A DNA stretch of 64,000 bases, taken from the NCBI GenBank assembly GCA_963277665.1, contig OY728143.1, forward strand, positions 230,073,591-230,137,590. Reading direction: 5' to 3'. This document shows, piece after piece, positions 11,995 through 25,085 of the stretch. The position numbers were made by a program, and so were the translations under genes. The stretch is from Viscum album. Lineage: Eukaryota; Streptophyta; Magnoliopsida; Santalales; Viscaceae. Below the pieces are notes generated by a model that did no database searches, was not told the DNA's origin, and saw only the letters and a list, made by a program, of their open reading frames with translations. Within the stretch, counting starts at the first letter, position 1. Each line of letters starts with the position of its first letter.

Positions 11995-12350
11995 TATTCC
12001 ACTGTAATCATGGCATGAGCTATTTTATGATTTTCAAATAATCCATCTTTTATTTGGAGTAAGAGGCATCCTATTATTGAATTATAGGGAATGCTACAGT
12101 TTAATGTCATGTATAGAGGACTGTTAGAATTTTATGATTGGGGCACAAGGCATCTCTTTTTTAGAGCAAAATCCATCTTATATTTTTCACATAGGGAGTA
12201 CTATAGTTTATAGTCATGTAGATAGGACTATTGGAATCTTATTCTAGGCTCATAGGGTATCTCTGGTTTAGAACAAGAGGCATCCTATGTTTTGAATATA
12301 GGGTGTACTATAGTTTATAGTCAAGAAAATAGGACTATTAGGCATAAGGC
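11995..12350. repeat. degenerate 70-90-bp repeats (GGCATC / TTTATAGTCA), copy 1
   Basis: Several units repeat ACAAGAGGCATCCTAT, ATAGGG-GTACTATAG and TTTATAGTCATGTAGA blocks with drift. The same order is present at 25560-25940. Between the 54-bp array and this one (11516-11994) is non-repetitive text whose CATCATCCATAT...AGCCTGAAA block recurs elsewhere in the element. Confidence 0.7.
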
Positions 12351-12834
12351 GCCTCGAAATGGATGGTGTTGGGACATACGCAAGAGCGGCCCATTCTGGT
12401 TCAACCTGGCATATCAGCTAAGTGATATGGTTTTCAGGAGTTGCTCGAGGAATTGAAAACTCGAGGTGATCGGGGAATTTTTGATGAGACTCTCAACTCA
12501 CGACATGGGAAACGAACCAAGAGGAATATGTGAACTGAAGGTCATTCATGGTGTTCGTAGGAGGACCTCAAATCATGGTATTCCATCGATGGAAGGTGGA
12601 TGCACATAAGGGAACAATGGAAAATGCCGACCCCGACCCAAACAGTTTGCAGTGCGACTCAACATTTTTGATGGGGGTCAGTGACGGAAGGGAAGGGACC
12701 GGCCCAGAGGGCCGGGACCATAGGCTGGAACTGAACTCGAGCGGGGGTATGAGGGTGAAACCACCATGGTATGAACCAGTGGTCATGAAGGTAAAAGATT
12801 TCAAAAGGATAGGGTTTTGTTAAGTATCTTCTCA

Positions 12835-13110
12835 GAGTAAAGGTTCTTACAGAGCATGGGGTCTCACGAAGAAGGTTCTCTAAGGAAAGTAACTCATGGA
12901 GCATGGAATCACGGATCATAGGGGCTAACGGAGCAAAGTGTCTCAAGGAGAAAAGGTGCTCACGGAGAAACACATCTCGTGGGGAAATGTATTTCCTATA
13001 TCAACGAGTCTCAAATAGGAAAACCTCTCATGGAGAAAAGCATCTCGCAGAGCAAAGCCTCTCACGGATCAAAGCCTCTCACGGAGCCCTTTGTGAAGGG
13101 CATTACTTTT
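12835..13110. repeat. 17-19-bp CTCACGGAG array, copy 1
   Basis: Short units such as GCCTCTCACGGAGCAAA recur about 14 times with variations (CTCGCAGAG, CTCATGGAG). Related short units with GCGAAGCACAAA follow to about 13280. Longer units of about 75 bp with TCATGTTCC and GAGGCTC close the LTR. The same series is at 26385-27030. Confidence 0.8.
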
Positions 13111-13656
13111 CGGTGCCCTGGATCTCCACGAAATGAGAGATTGGCTGCCCAAGGGGAGGCATGACCGTCTTTATGAAGGGGGTGACCCAAATATCTATAG
13201 TCTATGGAGGACATAAGAGCACATCACAAAGCACAAATGCGCGCTGCGAAGAACAAATGCACTCCGCGAAGCAAATCAAGCTCCGTAACAGGATGGAGTT
13301 CCCTCATGTTTCTCGAAATCGCGGAGCCGACTGTAATAAAGCTTCTCAATGCTTTTAGATGCTCTGGTCATGTTCCCTCATGTTCCTCGTAACCTTGGAG
13401 CCAACCATCATCGAGCTTCGTGGTGCTCGTAGAGGCTCCGGTCATGTTCCCTTACTCCGCGATCGCGAAGGGAGGTTCATGAATGGGCTATGTGAACCAG
13501 TTTTCTAGCACAACTTCAAATGTCCATAACTTTTAATATGTTACATTGTTCAGACCCTTTGACCTATCAAATCAAAACCTGTGAAATGATATACAACCTC
13601 AAATCATGTTTGGAAGCATTTAAAAAATTTGGTGGATGCATTTTCCGGTGCCAACA

Positions 13657-13669
13657 AATCCCCCCCTAA
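13657..13669 (-). promoter_or_regulatory. putative polypurine tract of the giant element
   Basis: On the minus strand TTAGGGGGGGATT runs directly into the LTR start TGTTGG at 13656. A purine run immediately upstream of the 3' LTR is where second-strand synthesis is primed. This is the main evidence for minus orientation. The other LTR-like copy lacks this tract outside its right border, as expected for a 5' LTR. Confidence 0.6.
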
Positions 13670-16454
13670 GAATGGGGTCCCACGAGGATGAGGAGGGTGA
13701 GGTGGACCGCGTTATTAAGAAATGACCGAGCAAAACACATGCCTTGGGGTCCATTGCATCTTTATCACATTAAGGAAATAGCTGACTAAACAACTAAGCC
13801 CATTTGAGCCATGCTCGGTGTGGGAATCAAGATATAATAGGAGGTCATTCACCAATACGAGAGTGATAAACAAACAGAAGGTGTGAGGGGATTAAAATGG
13901 GACATTTATATCCATTCGGAGAATTCTAAAAGAGGGATTCTAGCTTGATAATGGGTCTATCTGAATAGGAGATCAATATTTCTAGGTAGAAAGGGGGAGG
14001 CCTGAATGGAAAATGAAGTTCTCAGAACAGTCGAATTGTCATTTTCCCAGTGTTCTCTAATACACGAGAAGGGTAACTCTAGGGGCGTTGGAATTTATCC
14101 CAAAAAAGGGTAATGCAAGGTGTGAATCACGATACCCAAGATTCGAAACACTATGGGGGTGGCATGATAATGAAGGATAACCATTGACAATGTTCAAAAC
14201 ACAATATCCTTATTGTGTTAGCCTGAAATGGATATAATAAACAGGGGCCGACCATTGACCATGTTTGAAACACGGGGACTGACTCAAAATGCTACCCATT
14301 AGTCTTCAAGAACGTTGGACCATGATAGTAGGTGATCCATAGGCCAAGAATCCATATCGTAAGAGGGTTCTTTTAGATATGAAAGAGGACGAGGTTCTAA
14401 ATAAATGGCATGAAAAGCGTGAAGGGAGTAGTTATGGGTTTTTCGAATGGAGTACATCACTCTTGAAATTATTCCACTATGTTGAAGACACATTATGTGG
14501 GTGCATCGGTCTAATCATTGATCATACCTATTTCTGAACAAGAACACTAAGGAGAGGACCTGGAATGCCTTTTAGTTTTACATCATACGGATCCAGATGT
14601 TGAATGACATAGTTTAACATCACATAACCCAGACGTTGCACACAGTTTTATGGTCATACTACTTGGACCAAGGTTAATAGTTTAATGTCATGTTACATGG
14701 AATGTAGGCTCCTAGTTTAAGGACATAGAAAGTGGACCATGATCGGGGCCGAGGGGCCAGGAGGTTTAATGACCTTGGGGATGTGACTGAGGTGGAATGC
14801 CGGGGCATCACTACGTATCACATAAGGAAGAGAATCAAGCCAAATATAGTTCTTAAGAATGGTGTGGCCAAAGGAAAACCCTGATATGGTAAATCCTCTT
14901 TTGCAAGGGATTTGGTGAATTCCATGATTCACATGGGTTATCCTGAACTTGTTCAGGGTAGGAATGAAGTTTAGTGTCATGCATTGAGGACATATGGACT
15001 CATGTAGTTTAATGTCATATGTTAGGACAATGAGTGAAAGGGAATATCCCAAGAAGGATGTATATGGTGCGGTAGCTATACACCCCATGTGAATGAGGAC
15101 ATAAGGAGTCTTCACCACACCACATATCCTCAGAAGAAGTTCTTTAGTTCAAGGGACCAAAAGTGAAAGTTAAGCTGGGCCAGAGGTAGAGTAGTCGGTC
15201 ATTCCTAAGTATCCCATGAGGATGGGAATCAAGTAGCACATAGTTCTAGAAGATGTAGTGAAGTTTAGAATCTTGCGTCAGGGATGTGGAGTGGTCCTAG
15301 TTTATGGTCATAGAGCTCAGACCATAGGGGGCGGGACTCATCCAAATGAGCACAAACCTTGACTAAATCCCTTTGTCCAAGTGAGAAATGCTCAATTTAG
15401 GAAATAAGGAGGAGAAGGTTGTTTCTACACATGTAATACAGGCATAGGGGAAATTTTTGTGGGGCCCTGAATGATTCCTCATCGTGTCTTGTCCTCCTAA
15501 CGTGAAAATATGCAATGAGGGATAGTACCAAGAGAATAAAAATTCCACTTGGACATAATGGAGTGGAAAATGATGTGAATCACGCAACCAATATTTAAGG
15601 CTTGATGGGGTTGGTGTGATGATGGAGGATAACTATTGAACACTTTTTAAACACATCATCCATATCATGTGACCTGATATGGGTACATACAATGAGTGTC
15701 GACCACTGACCATATTCTCAGCACGAGACTTGTATCAGTTTGTCGTTTGAGATCCTCTAGGACGTTGGCCTAAAATTATAAGAGATACCTTAGGCTGAGT
15801 ATCCATAATATTTTGGGGCCCTTTTGGATGTGAAAGTTGATGGAAACCCAAATAATGTGGAGCATGAAGCATGAGTATGGGTGTTAACATGTCCATGCAG
15901 GATTCAACACTCTAGGTGATGAACTAAAGTGCTTCTAGGAACATTTCTGAACTACCAAATAGTGTGAGGTACATGGAATGGCTATTAAAATCCCAACATA
16001 AATGAGGACATAAGTCCATATCACACCACATTCCCTACATTATGGAGGACTCAAGGAAAGGGACCATAGATATGTGGTTTCTAAGAAGTAGGGATGGATC
16101 TGAAGAGATAATGGCTGGGTGTTCCTACACGTCATATGAGGATTGGAATCAAGCCATATGTATTTCTAGGGGTTTCATGTAGTTTAAATTCATGCAGTAA
16201 GGATGAATATATGGGAAAGGTATCTCAACGGGGGATGTTTACGGCACAACGAGTGACCCGACGTGAATGAGGACAAAAGTCCATACCACACCGTAAAATC
16301 CTAAGTGATAACTTAGGCTAGAGGCCCGAAAAGGCTGAGAGACCTAAGGATGGGCCACATATGGAATGTCATATCATGTTTATCGTTTTTTGTCTTGTGG
16401 GACAAGTGTTGAGAGTTTTTAAGTCCTTCAATTTGGACGAATCACACGGTTTAA
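13670..16454. other. interior of giant element, non-coding, dispersed repeat blocks
   Basis: No recognisable protein in any frame. Short blocks recur irregularly: AGTTTAATGTCATG (many times), GTCCATACCACACC, and a longer block at 14187-14285 and 15640-15740 that also exists in both LTR-like copies near 11716 and 25290. The sequence looks like decayed tandem repeats leading into the 30-bp array. Confidence 0.6.
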
Positions 16455-16960
16455 TGTCGTGTGATGAGGACAATGGTGATCTTAGATTAAAGTCATAGTG
16501 CCAAGACCATTTTGCAGTTTATTGTCATGTAGGAAGATAATGAGTAGTTTAATGTCATGATGCATGATAATGCAGTTTAATTTCATGTGGCAAGATAATG
16601 AGTAGTTTAAAGTCATCCAAGACGATAATTGAAATTTTAACATCATGGTGGACGATGATGAGCAGTTTAAAGTCATGCAAGACGATAATGAGCAGTTTAA
16701 TGTCACGACGGAGGATAATGCAGTTTAATGTCACGCAGGACGATAATGAGCACTTTAACATCATGATGGACAAAGATAAATAGACTAACGTCATATAGGA
16801 GGATGATGCAGTTTAACGTCATGCGGGACAAAGATGAGCAGTTTAAAGTCATGCATAAAAATAATGAGTAGTTTAATGTCATTAATGATGATGGTTGTTA
16901 TGCAGTTTAATTTCAAGAAACTAGGATGTTTTTTATTCAATTTAACGTCATGCAACTAGG
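16455..16960. repeat. 30-bp tandem array (AGTTTAATGTCATG core)
   Basis: About 16 units of AGTTTAATGTCATG plus GACGATAATGAGC, mostly 30 bp with some at 26-28 bp. Frames read as ten-residue repeats. The same core is scattered upstream from about 14560, which suggests that the array is the best-kept remnant of a larger one. Confidence 0.88.
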
Positions 16961-17229
16961 CATTGAAATGAGACAGATTGTGTTATTAGAGGGATGATCA
17001 TCTCTACTACATTCTGTTGGGTTGGGATGATGGGGGAATCTATATGATGGTAGTTCCCTAATATTCCCCGATCATAAGCATTGATGTTCTCCATGTGTGA
17101 GATGGAAAACCACACAGTGAACCTTCCACAAGCTGGTGTTAAGGACATAGAGATGACCTCTGTGGTGGATGTAATGTAGTAGTTGGGATGACACAGAGTT
17201 TCACAAGGGTGGTAGGGATGACAACATTC

Positions 17230-19410
17230 CCTCAGTTAGGAGGGGTGATGAAGCTAGGATCATTGGTCTGATGGGGGTGATGCAGCCTGAAAGGCATGAA
17301 TTCCTGGAATGTTGGTATGATGGGGAGATAGATCCCATAAGGCGTTGAAGCCTGGATCATCGTTACGACAGGGGAGATAGAGCCTGGAAGGCGGTGAAGC
17401 CTGGACATTGGTTTAATGGGGGTGATGGAGCCCGGAAGCTGTGGATGCCTGGAGCGTCGTTACGATGGGGGGAGATGAAGCCCAGAAGGCGTGGAAACCT
17501 ATACGTCGGTATGATGGGTACGATAGAGCCCGAAAGGCATTGAATCCTAGAGCGTTAGTACGACGGGTGCGATGGAGCCTGGAAGGCGTGGAATCTTGAA
17601 GTGTTGGTGCGATAAGGGCGATGTATCCCAGAAGGCATGGAATCTTGGAGAATTGGTATGACGGGGGTGATGGAGCCCGGATAGTGTGGAATCCTAGAGT
17701 GTCCGTATGGTGAGGGCGATGGATCCTGGATGGCATGGATGCCTGGACGTCGGTACGACGGGGGCGATTGAACCCGAATTGCGTGGAAGCTCGCACGTCA
17801 GTACGATAGGGGCAAAGAAACCGGGAAGGCATGGAAGCCTAGAGCGTCGGTATGATTGGCATGATGGATTCCAGATGGCGCAGAAGACTAGATGTCGGTA
17901 CGCCGAGGGTGATGGATCCTAGAAGGCATTGAAGCCTAGACATCGGTACGACAGGTGAAATGGTTCCTGTAAGGCGTGGAGGCTTGGACGTCGGTACGAC
18001 GAGGGTGATGGAGCATAGAAGGCGTGGAAGCCTAGAGCATTAGTAAGATGGGTGATATCGATCCCAGAAGGTGTGGAAGAATGGAGCATCAGTACCACGG
18101 GGGCGATGGATACCGGAAGGCGTGGAAGATTGGACATCGGTACGATGGGGGAGATGAAGCCCGAAAGGTGTGGAGGCCTGGATGTCGGTACGATGGGGGC
18201 AATAGATCTCAGTAGAAGTGGATGCTTGGACATCAATATGATGGGGGCGATGACGCCTAGATGGCATGGAAGCCCAGAGCATCAGTACGATGGGGGAGAT
18301 CGATCCTAGAAGTCTTGGAAGCCTAGAGCATCTATATGACGGGGGAAATGGATCTCAAAAGGTGTGGAAGCTAGGACGTTGGCACGATGATGGAGATGGA
18401 GCCCATAAGGTGTTGAAGCCTAGAGTGTTGCTACGATGGGGGTGATAGAGCCCGGAAAGCATGGAAGCATTGATGTCAGTATGACGGGGGTAATGTAGCC
18501 TGGCAGTCATGGCAGCCCAGAACGTTGATACGACGAAGAAGATGGAGCCCAAATGGCGTGGAAGCCTGGAAGACGGTTCAATGGGGTTGATGAAGCCCGA
18601 AAGGCGTGGAAGCCTAGACATCGGTATGACGGGGATGATAGAGCCCGGAAGGCGAGGTAGCCTAGAGCATTGGTACGATAGGGGCGATGGAGCCCGGAAG
18701 TCATAGAAGCTTGGAGATTCGGTACGATAGTGGTGATGGATCATGGAAGGCATGTAAGCATGGTCGTTAGTACATGGGGGGAAATGGAGCCTTGAAGGAG
18801 TGGAAGCCTGGATGTCGGAACAACGTGGGAAATGGAGCACAAATGTCATGGAAACCTGGTGCCTTGGTATGATGAGGACGATGGATCCCAGAAGGTGTGC
18901 ACACATGGAGCGTCGGTATGATGAGGGAGATCGAGTCGGGAAGGAGTTGAAGCCTGTAGCATCATTACGACGGGGGTGATGGAGCCTAGGAGGTGTGGAA
19001 GCCTGGAGTGTCGGTATAACGATGTGATGGAGCACAAAATGTGTGGAAACCTCGAAAGTTGGTACAAAGGGGTGATGGATCCTGGAAGGCGTGGAAGCCT
19101 GGAGCTTCGTTACAACGGGGGAAATGGATCCCAGAAAGTGGGGAAGCCTAGAGCGTCGGTATGACGGGGTGATGGAGGTTGAAATGCATGGAATCCTGGA
19201 GTGTCGATACTACAAGGGGATGGATCCCGCAAGGCGTGGAAGCCTGGAATGTCAGTACAATAGGGCGATGGACCCCAGAAGTCCTGGAAGCCTGGAGGGT
19301 CAGTACGACAGGGGAGATGGATCTCGGAAGGCGTGGAATCCCAGACGTCGATATGATGGGTGCGATGGAGCCCATAAGGCATGGAATCCTAGAACGTTGT
19401 CTCATAAGGT
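17230..19410. repeat. 48-bp tandem array (about 44 units)
   Basis: Units read GATGGAGCCCGGAAGGCGTG then GAAGCCTGGAGCGTCGGTAC then GACGGGGGC, about 48 bp each, with many point changes but few length changes. The plus strand is strongly purine- and G-rich. Frames are open in blocks as 16-residue repeats on both strands (longest 226 codons, minus strand 18355-19035). I see no known domain. Confidence 0.92.
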
Positions 19411-19649
19411 AGAGAAACAATGTAGAAACATGGGGATGTCCTCCATTATGGTTGATTTTGGGGACGGGGAGGTCCTCCATGATGAATGATAGGAGTGTGG
19501 GGAAGACATCCACGACGGTTGATGATGGTGTCGAGGCTAACCCTCATGCTGATTTATAGCGGTGTGGGGAGGACCTCTGTAGTGACTAATGATGTTTTTG
19601 TAGATGTTCCATCAGATTGGAGGTGGGTTTTCCCGGCATTCCCGTTGAG

Positions 19650-21640
19650 GGAAGATAAGTCTGTGAGGAACCGATTAATTAAAGAAGTATATGCCACTTG
19701 CATGGCCCATGAGGTCGGTGGAGTGGGTGAGGAGATGAAGGAGTTGGGGGAAGATTCCCACTACATGACCTCTTTAGGGGTCGGGTTTTGCGAGGAGCCG
19801 ATGGAGTCGGGGGCGGATGCCCCATTCAAAGCCTCTTAATGTGGTGGGGTTAGCGAAAAGCCGATGGTGTCGGTGGAGGCTGCCCCCCCTGCACGGCCTC
19901 TTGAGGTGGCGAGGTCGGTGAGAAGCTGATGGAGTCAGGGGCAGAGCCCCCCTGCACGGCCGCTTGAGGCGGTGGGGTCGTCAAGGAGCCAGAGGAGTCT
20001 AGTGGAAGATACCACCTATGAGGAATCTTGAGGTGGTAGGGTCAGGGATGAGTTGATGGAATCGGGTGGCGGATGCCACCAGCGTGGCCTCTGGAGGCGG
20101 CGGGGTCGGCGAAGAGGCGATAGAGTCAGGGGTGGATTCCCCCTATGTTACCTCTTGAGGCGGAGGGGTTAGTGAAGAGCCGATGGAGTCGGGGAAGGAT
20201 GCCCCCTGCACGGAATCTTGAGGTGGCGGGGTTGGAGAGGAGCCGATGGAGTCGGGGGCGGATGCCCCGCGCCCGACCTCTTGAGGCGGTGGGGTCAGCG
20301 AGGATCCGATGTAGATGGGTGGAAAATGCCACCTACCTGACCTCTTGAGGTTGCAGGGTCGGCAAGGAGAAGATAGAGAAGGGTGGTGGATGCCCCTTGC
20401 AAGGCCTCTTGAGGTGGTGGGGTCAGCGAGGGGCTGATGGAGTCGTGTGGAGGATTCCACCTATGCGGCCTCTTGAGGTGGAGGAGTCTGCGGGGAGTTG
20501 ATGGAGTCGGGGGCGGATGTCCCCTTCATGACCTCTGAAAGAGGATGAGTCGACGAGGAGCCAATGGTGGTTGGGGCATATTCCCCATGCACAACCTCTT
20601 AAGGTGGTGGTGTCGGCGAGGAGCTGAAGTAGTTTGGTGGCAGATGCAACCTGCATGGCCTCTTGAGGTCGTGGGGTCGGCGAGGAGCAGACGAAGTCGG
20701 GGGTGGATGCCCTATGTGCGGTCTCTTAAGGTGGAAACGACGGTGAGGAGCCGATAGAATCGGGGGCAGATTCCCCCTGTGTGGCCTCTTAAGGTGGTGG
20801 AGTCGTTTAGGTGGCGAAGAAATCGGGGCGGATTCCCCCTGCATGGCCACATAAGGTGGAGGAGTCGGAGAGGAGGCAAAGAATTCAGGGAGAATTCCCC
20901 TGCACAACCTCATAGGGTGGTGGGTTCGGTGAGGATCTGAAGGATTCGGGGTGGATACATCCCCCTCTTCCTCCAAATTCAGTGGGGTCGGTGAGGAGCT
21001 GATGGATTCAGGGGAAGATGACCTCATGCGCGACCTCTTGATGTGATGGGGTCAAGGAAGAGCCGATGGATATGGGAGTGGATTCCCCCTGCTCGGCCTC
21101 TTGAGGCGGTAGGGTTGGTGAGGAGCTGATGGAGTTGGCTGGCAGATTCCACCTACATGAACTCTTCAAAGGGTAGAGTCGGCGTGGAGCGGATGATGTC
21201 AGAGACGAATGCCCCTAGTGCGGCTTCTTTAGCCGACAGAGTCGTCAAGGAGCTGATGGATTCAGGAGAAGATGCCCCTTGCGTGACCTGTTTAGGCAGT
21301 AGAGTCGGTAATGAGACAAAGGAGTCTGGTGGAAGATGCCACCTACGCGGCCTCTTTAGGCGGTGGGGTCAGTGAGGAGCTGATGGATTCAGGGGTGGAT
21401 ACCCCCTATGAGGGTTGTTCATGCAGCAGAGTCTACAAGGAACTGATGGATTCGGGGGGTGGATGCCCCCTACGCGGCCTCTTAAGCCGGAGAAGTCTGT
21501 GATGAGCCGAAGGAGTCAGAATGGATTCCCCCTATGCAACCTCTTAAGGTGGCGGAGTCGGTTAGGAGCTGAAGGCGTCGGGGCGGATGCCTCCTACGTT
21601 GCCTCTTAAGTCATCTAAGTTGGTGAGGAGCTGATGGTCC
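19650..21640. repeat. 63-64-bp tandem array (about 31 units)
   Basis: Units contain GAGGCGGTGGGGTCGGCGAG, GAGCCGATGGAGTCGGGGG and CGGATGCCCCCTGCGCGGCC in order, ending CTCTT. Lengths vary between 62 and 64 bp, so frames shift from unit to unit. It is GC-rich with a G-rich plus strand. Like the 48-bp array it contains a GATGGAG core, so the two may share an origin. Confidence 0.92.
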
Positions 21641-22902
21641 ACAGTCTTCACACACCTGATGGTACTCATCCTCTCACATAAGAAGTAATGGGTATTTACA
21701 TGGGTTATGCCCCAATTTTACTGACATATTTGGACTACTCATTGTTGAAGGATAAGGGATTCACATCGGGTTCACCATTTCTATTCTTGAAGCTTTCGTC
21801 GGGGCTTGCGCAACCTTCTATTGAGGACGTACAACTATTTCCCCGAATTACCACTTTCCAAAGGCGGGAGACCTCCATTCCTTATTCAGGGACATTATCT
21901 CCTTTATCAAAATAGGATGATGGGATGTCAGATCCTCCTTCTATGGATTTTTCCTTAGAACTCGTTACCTAGTCTAGGTCTCCCTTATAGATTAAGTCGT
22001 GGTTCATGAATCTTGTTCCCATTGCCATATCTTTGTGGACACCAGTTAATTACACTACTTAAATCAGGAAATTCATGGGGTCTTGACATAGTAGTGACCT
22101 TTGTTTAGAGTATATGACAACATCAGGCATGTCAGGGCATATCTGGATGCATGGACATTGGGGAATCTGTATTCTTCCTCAAAGGATGGCATTTCAAGGG
22201 CGCAGATCTCGAGGCATCCCACGCCTGTCGCGGGGTATCTTATGGCGGAGGCATGTCTCTATGGTTTTTTTAGCTTCCCATGTTTAACATGGGGTATTCC
22301 ATGAGTTTAACATCTAGTGGAGATGATTACCTCAAAGGTGTGTCTTCCAAGTTTTTTCCTCAAGAATCTCATGTTTAACATGAGGCAAACTGGTAGTTTA
22401 ACACCTTGCAGAGATGGAATGAGGGTGATCAGAATGTCACATAGAGACGGATCAGATTGGTGCATCCATTGGAGGGATCTCCAGGAGTGTTTACCATGAA
22501 GATGGATCAGAACACTCAATCAGAGTAGACCCATGATGGTGTGTCCCATAAAGAAAAGATGTCACATCATGAAGGCTGATCTAGACACCACTGAGGGCGG
22601 ATTAGGGAGTGTGCACCCCAGAATGGAGGGAACACCAAGGTTTACCTTTGGATGGGATTGAACCTCATGGAGGTTTCCTATGAACCCTATGTAGATGACT
22701 GGGATCAAAAACCATATAGTTGAAAGGGGTGATGAATTGGAGTGTACACTAAGGACAACAACCCAGAGACATGCTGGGGCTTATTCATGGATTGTGGCTC
22801 GGGTACTACTAGGAGTAGTGAGGAGGTTGATGACATGATCCCACTGGGGTGTGGAAGCCTGGGTTGGAATTAGGATGGATGGTTTAGAGTTGAATGATGT
22901 AG
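21641..22902. other. non-repetitive segment between the arrays and the 5' LTR
   Basis: No gene is recognisable. A pair of related paragraphs around CATGTTTAACATGAGG (22280 and 22375) and a 118-bp-type unit at 22650-22740 are visible. The LTR inner border and a PBS should lie in this stretch if the LTR model holds, but I could not recognise either one. The TGGTATCAGAGC type is absent. Confidence 0.5.
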
Positions 22903-23254
22903 ATGGAGAATGAGATGGAAATGACCTGAGGATGACAGTGATGTTGGGATTGAGACCTGAAGAGACTTCCTACATATCCCTGTGGTAGACAATCAAAGGA
23001 CGCATAGTTCAGTGAGATGATGGGACACCTGAGGAGGCGACCCATGAGAATGGACACATGGATGGGATCCATAATAAATAAAACCTCCAGGTTGGGGCAT
23101 GATCATCTTAGAACACATGGAATCGAGAGACAGATCTGGATGAGTTATGAGTGATGGGCATGAACCTTAAAGAGGTTTCCTACGTATCCCTATGGTAGGG
23201 AATCAAAGTACACATAGTTCATATGAATACTGATTACCATTGATTAGGTACTTC

Positions 23255-23490
23255 AATGGCTTACCGTCAAATGGGGTTGATAATGAGTTACCACTGGGTG
23301 GGTTTGACAACGGCTTACCACTAAATGGGGTTGAAAAAGGATTGTCGTTTCTTGGGGTTGACAACGGCTTACCGCTGAGTGGGGTTGACAACTACATACT
23401 GTAGAATGGGGTTGACAACAGCTTACCACTAAATGGGGTTGACAATGACTTAACACATAATGGAATTGAAAATGGCTTGCTGCTGAATGG
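23255..23490. repeat. 27-bp tandem array, copy 2
   Basis: Same GGGGTTGACAATGGCTTACC unit as at 9685, about nine copies. Individual units differ between the two copies at many positions, so the arrays have diverged by mutation while keeping a similar number of units. Confidence 0.9.
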
Positions 23491-24109
23491 GGACGAACTT
23501 CAGGGAGGATTCCTACGCACACTGTCTAGGAGACCGGGATCAAAGCACACATATTTTTAATAGGCACAGTTTAGCCTCACACGTGACGGAAAGGGGGAAT
23601 ATAGTTTAACGTAGTACATGATGTGGTGGACCAACATGAAGTGGTCAAGACCAATGGGTGTTGGGCTTGAACCTCGGGGAGGATTCCTACATACAATGCC
23701 TTAGAGAGGATCAAATTCCATGTAGTTCGGGATTGTGTTTGGTGATCCGACGTGAAAGGGTTGGGACCAATTGTTGTTGGTCTTGAACATAAGGGAGTAT
23801 TTCTACGTATCTTGCCATGGTAATGATCAAAGTCAATGTAGATCAAAAGAGGTGTTGGTGAAACGACCTGAAGATGGATGGATCCAATGGATGGTGGGAT
23901 TGTACCTCAAGGAGGCTTCATACGTAACTCTCCTTGGAATGGATGGAAGTTTACGCAGTTCAGAATGGTGGGTACCGACGTGAAGGGGGTCATAACCAAT
24001 TGATGGCGGGCTTGAACCTTAGAGAGGCTTCCTACGTACCTTTCATTGGAAAGGATCAAAGTCCTTGTAGATCACAAATGCTGTTGGAACCGAGGTGAAA
24101 TGGGTTCGA

Positions 24110-25085
24110 GTGCCACTATGGGGTTACAATGGTGAATGAGGCTTATGAAAGAAAGCTTCAAGGGTGCTGCTATGGAGTGACAATGGTGAATGGGGCCTAT
24201 ACAAGGAAGTTGCACTGGTGACACTAAAGTGAAACAATGTTGGATAGGGCTTACGCAAGGAAGCTACCCGGGTGCCATTACGAAGTGGTAATGGTGAATG
24301 GGGATTATGCAAGGAAGATGCCCAGGTGTAGAAATGAAGCAAAAATGGTGGATGGTTTTTATTCAAGGAAGATACCAATGTGCCACTTTGGAGCGGAAAT
24401 GGTTGATGGGGAATACGCAAAGAAGCTGCCCATGTTCCGCTATGGAGCCACAATGATGAATGGGGTTTACACAAGGAAGTTGTATGAGTGCTGCAATGGA
24501 GCGACAATGGTTGATATGGATTATGCAGGGAAAGTTCCTAGGTGCTGCTATAGAGGGGAAATAGTGGATAGGTCTTATGAAAGGAAGCTACATGTGTGCC
24601 TCTAGGGAGTGGAAATGGTTAATGGGGATTAGGAAAGGAAGTCAACCGAGTGCCGCTATGGAGTGGAAATGGTGGATCGGGCTTACGCAAGGAAGCTTCT
24701 AGTGTGTTCATATGAAGCGATAATGGTGAATGGGTCCTACATAAGGAAGATGCTCGGGGGCCACTATAGATAGACAATGGTGGATGTGCCTTATACAAGA
24801 AAGTTGCCCCAGTGCCTCTATGGAGAAGCTATGGTGGATAGGGATTACACAAGGAAGCCACTCGTCTGCCGCTATGGAGTGGAAATGGTGGATAGGGCTT
24901 ACGCAAGGTAGATTCCCGGGTGCCCCTATTGAATGAAAATTATGGATGGGGATTATGCAAGGAAACTTCCCATGTGCCGCTATGAAGCGGAAATGGTGAA
25001 TGGTGCTTACTCAAGGAAGCTCTTTGTGAGCTGTTATGGTGAGGAAATGGTGAATGAGGCCTACACAAGGAAGTTTCTTGGGGTC
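24110..25085. repeat. 54-bp tandem array, copy 2 (about 18 units)
   Basis: Same unit as 10541-11515 and nearly the same array length, with open frames such as 24237-24605 made of 18-residue repeats. The equal length in both LTR-like copies suggests that the array was already this size when the two copies were made. Confidence 0.9.

Larger units (their letters stand above)
9319..13656 (-). repeat. 3' LTR of the giant element (left part displaced by insertion)
   Basis: This matches 22903-27229 in the same order throughout. From left to right in both: a paragraph with CCTACATATCCC, the 27-bp array, the 118-bp family, the 54-bp array, a TCATGA-containing block, the AACAAGAGGCATCC repeats, the 17-bp CTCACGGAG array, the GCGAAGCACAAA units, and the TTTTCCGGTGCCAACA end. 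Similarity by eye is about three quarters to four fifths. Right border 13656 is followed by the putative PPT. The left portion lies on the far side of the Tekay-like element. Confidence 0.65.

Noticed and set aside
18355..19035. 226-codon minus-strand frame in the 48-bp array
   Set aside because: Same reason: it is a minisatellite with a multiple-of-three period, and frames on the other strand are also open.
22216..22236. Possible plus-strand PBS (CACGCCTGTCGCGGGG) resembling the Athila/Tat type
   Set aside because: Match is partial and needs gaps. It would require a plus-oriented LTR ending near 22215, which the direct-repeat layout and the PPT at 13657 do not support.
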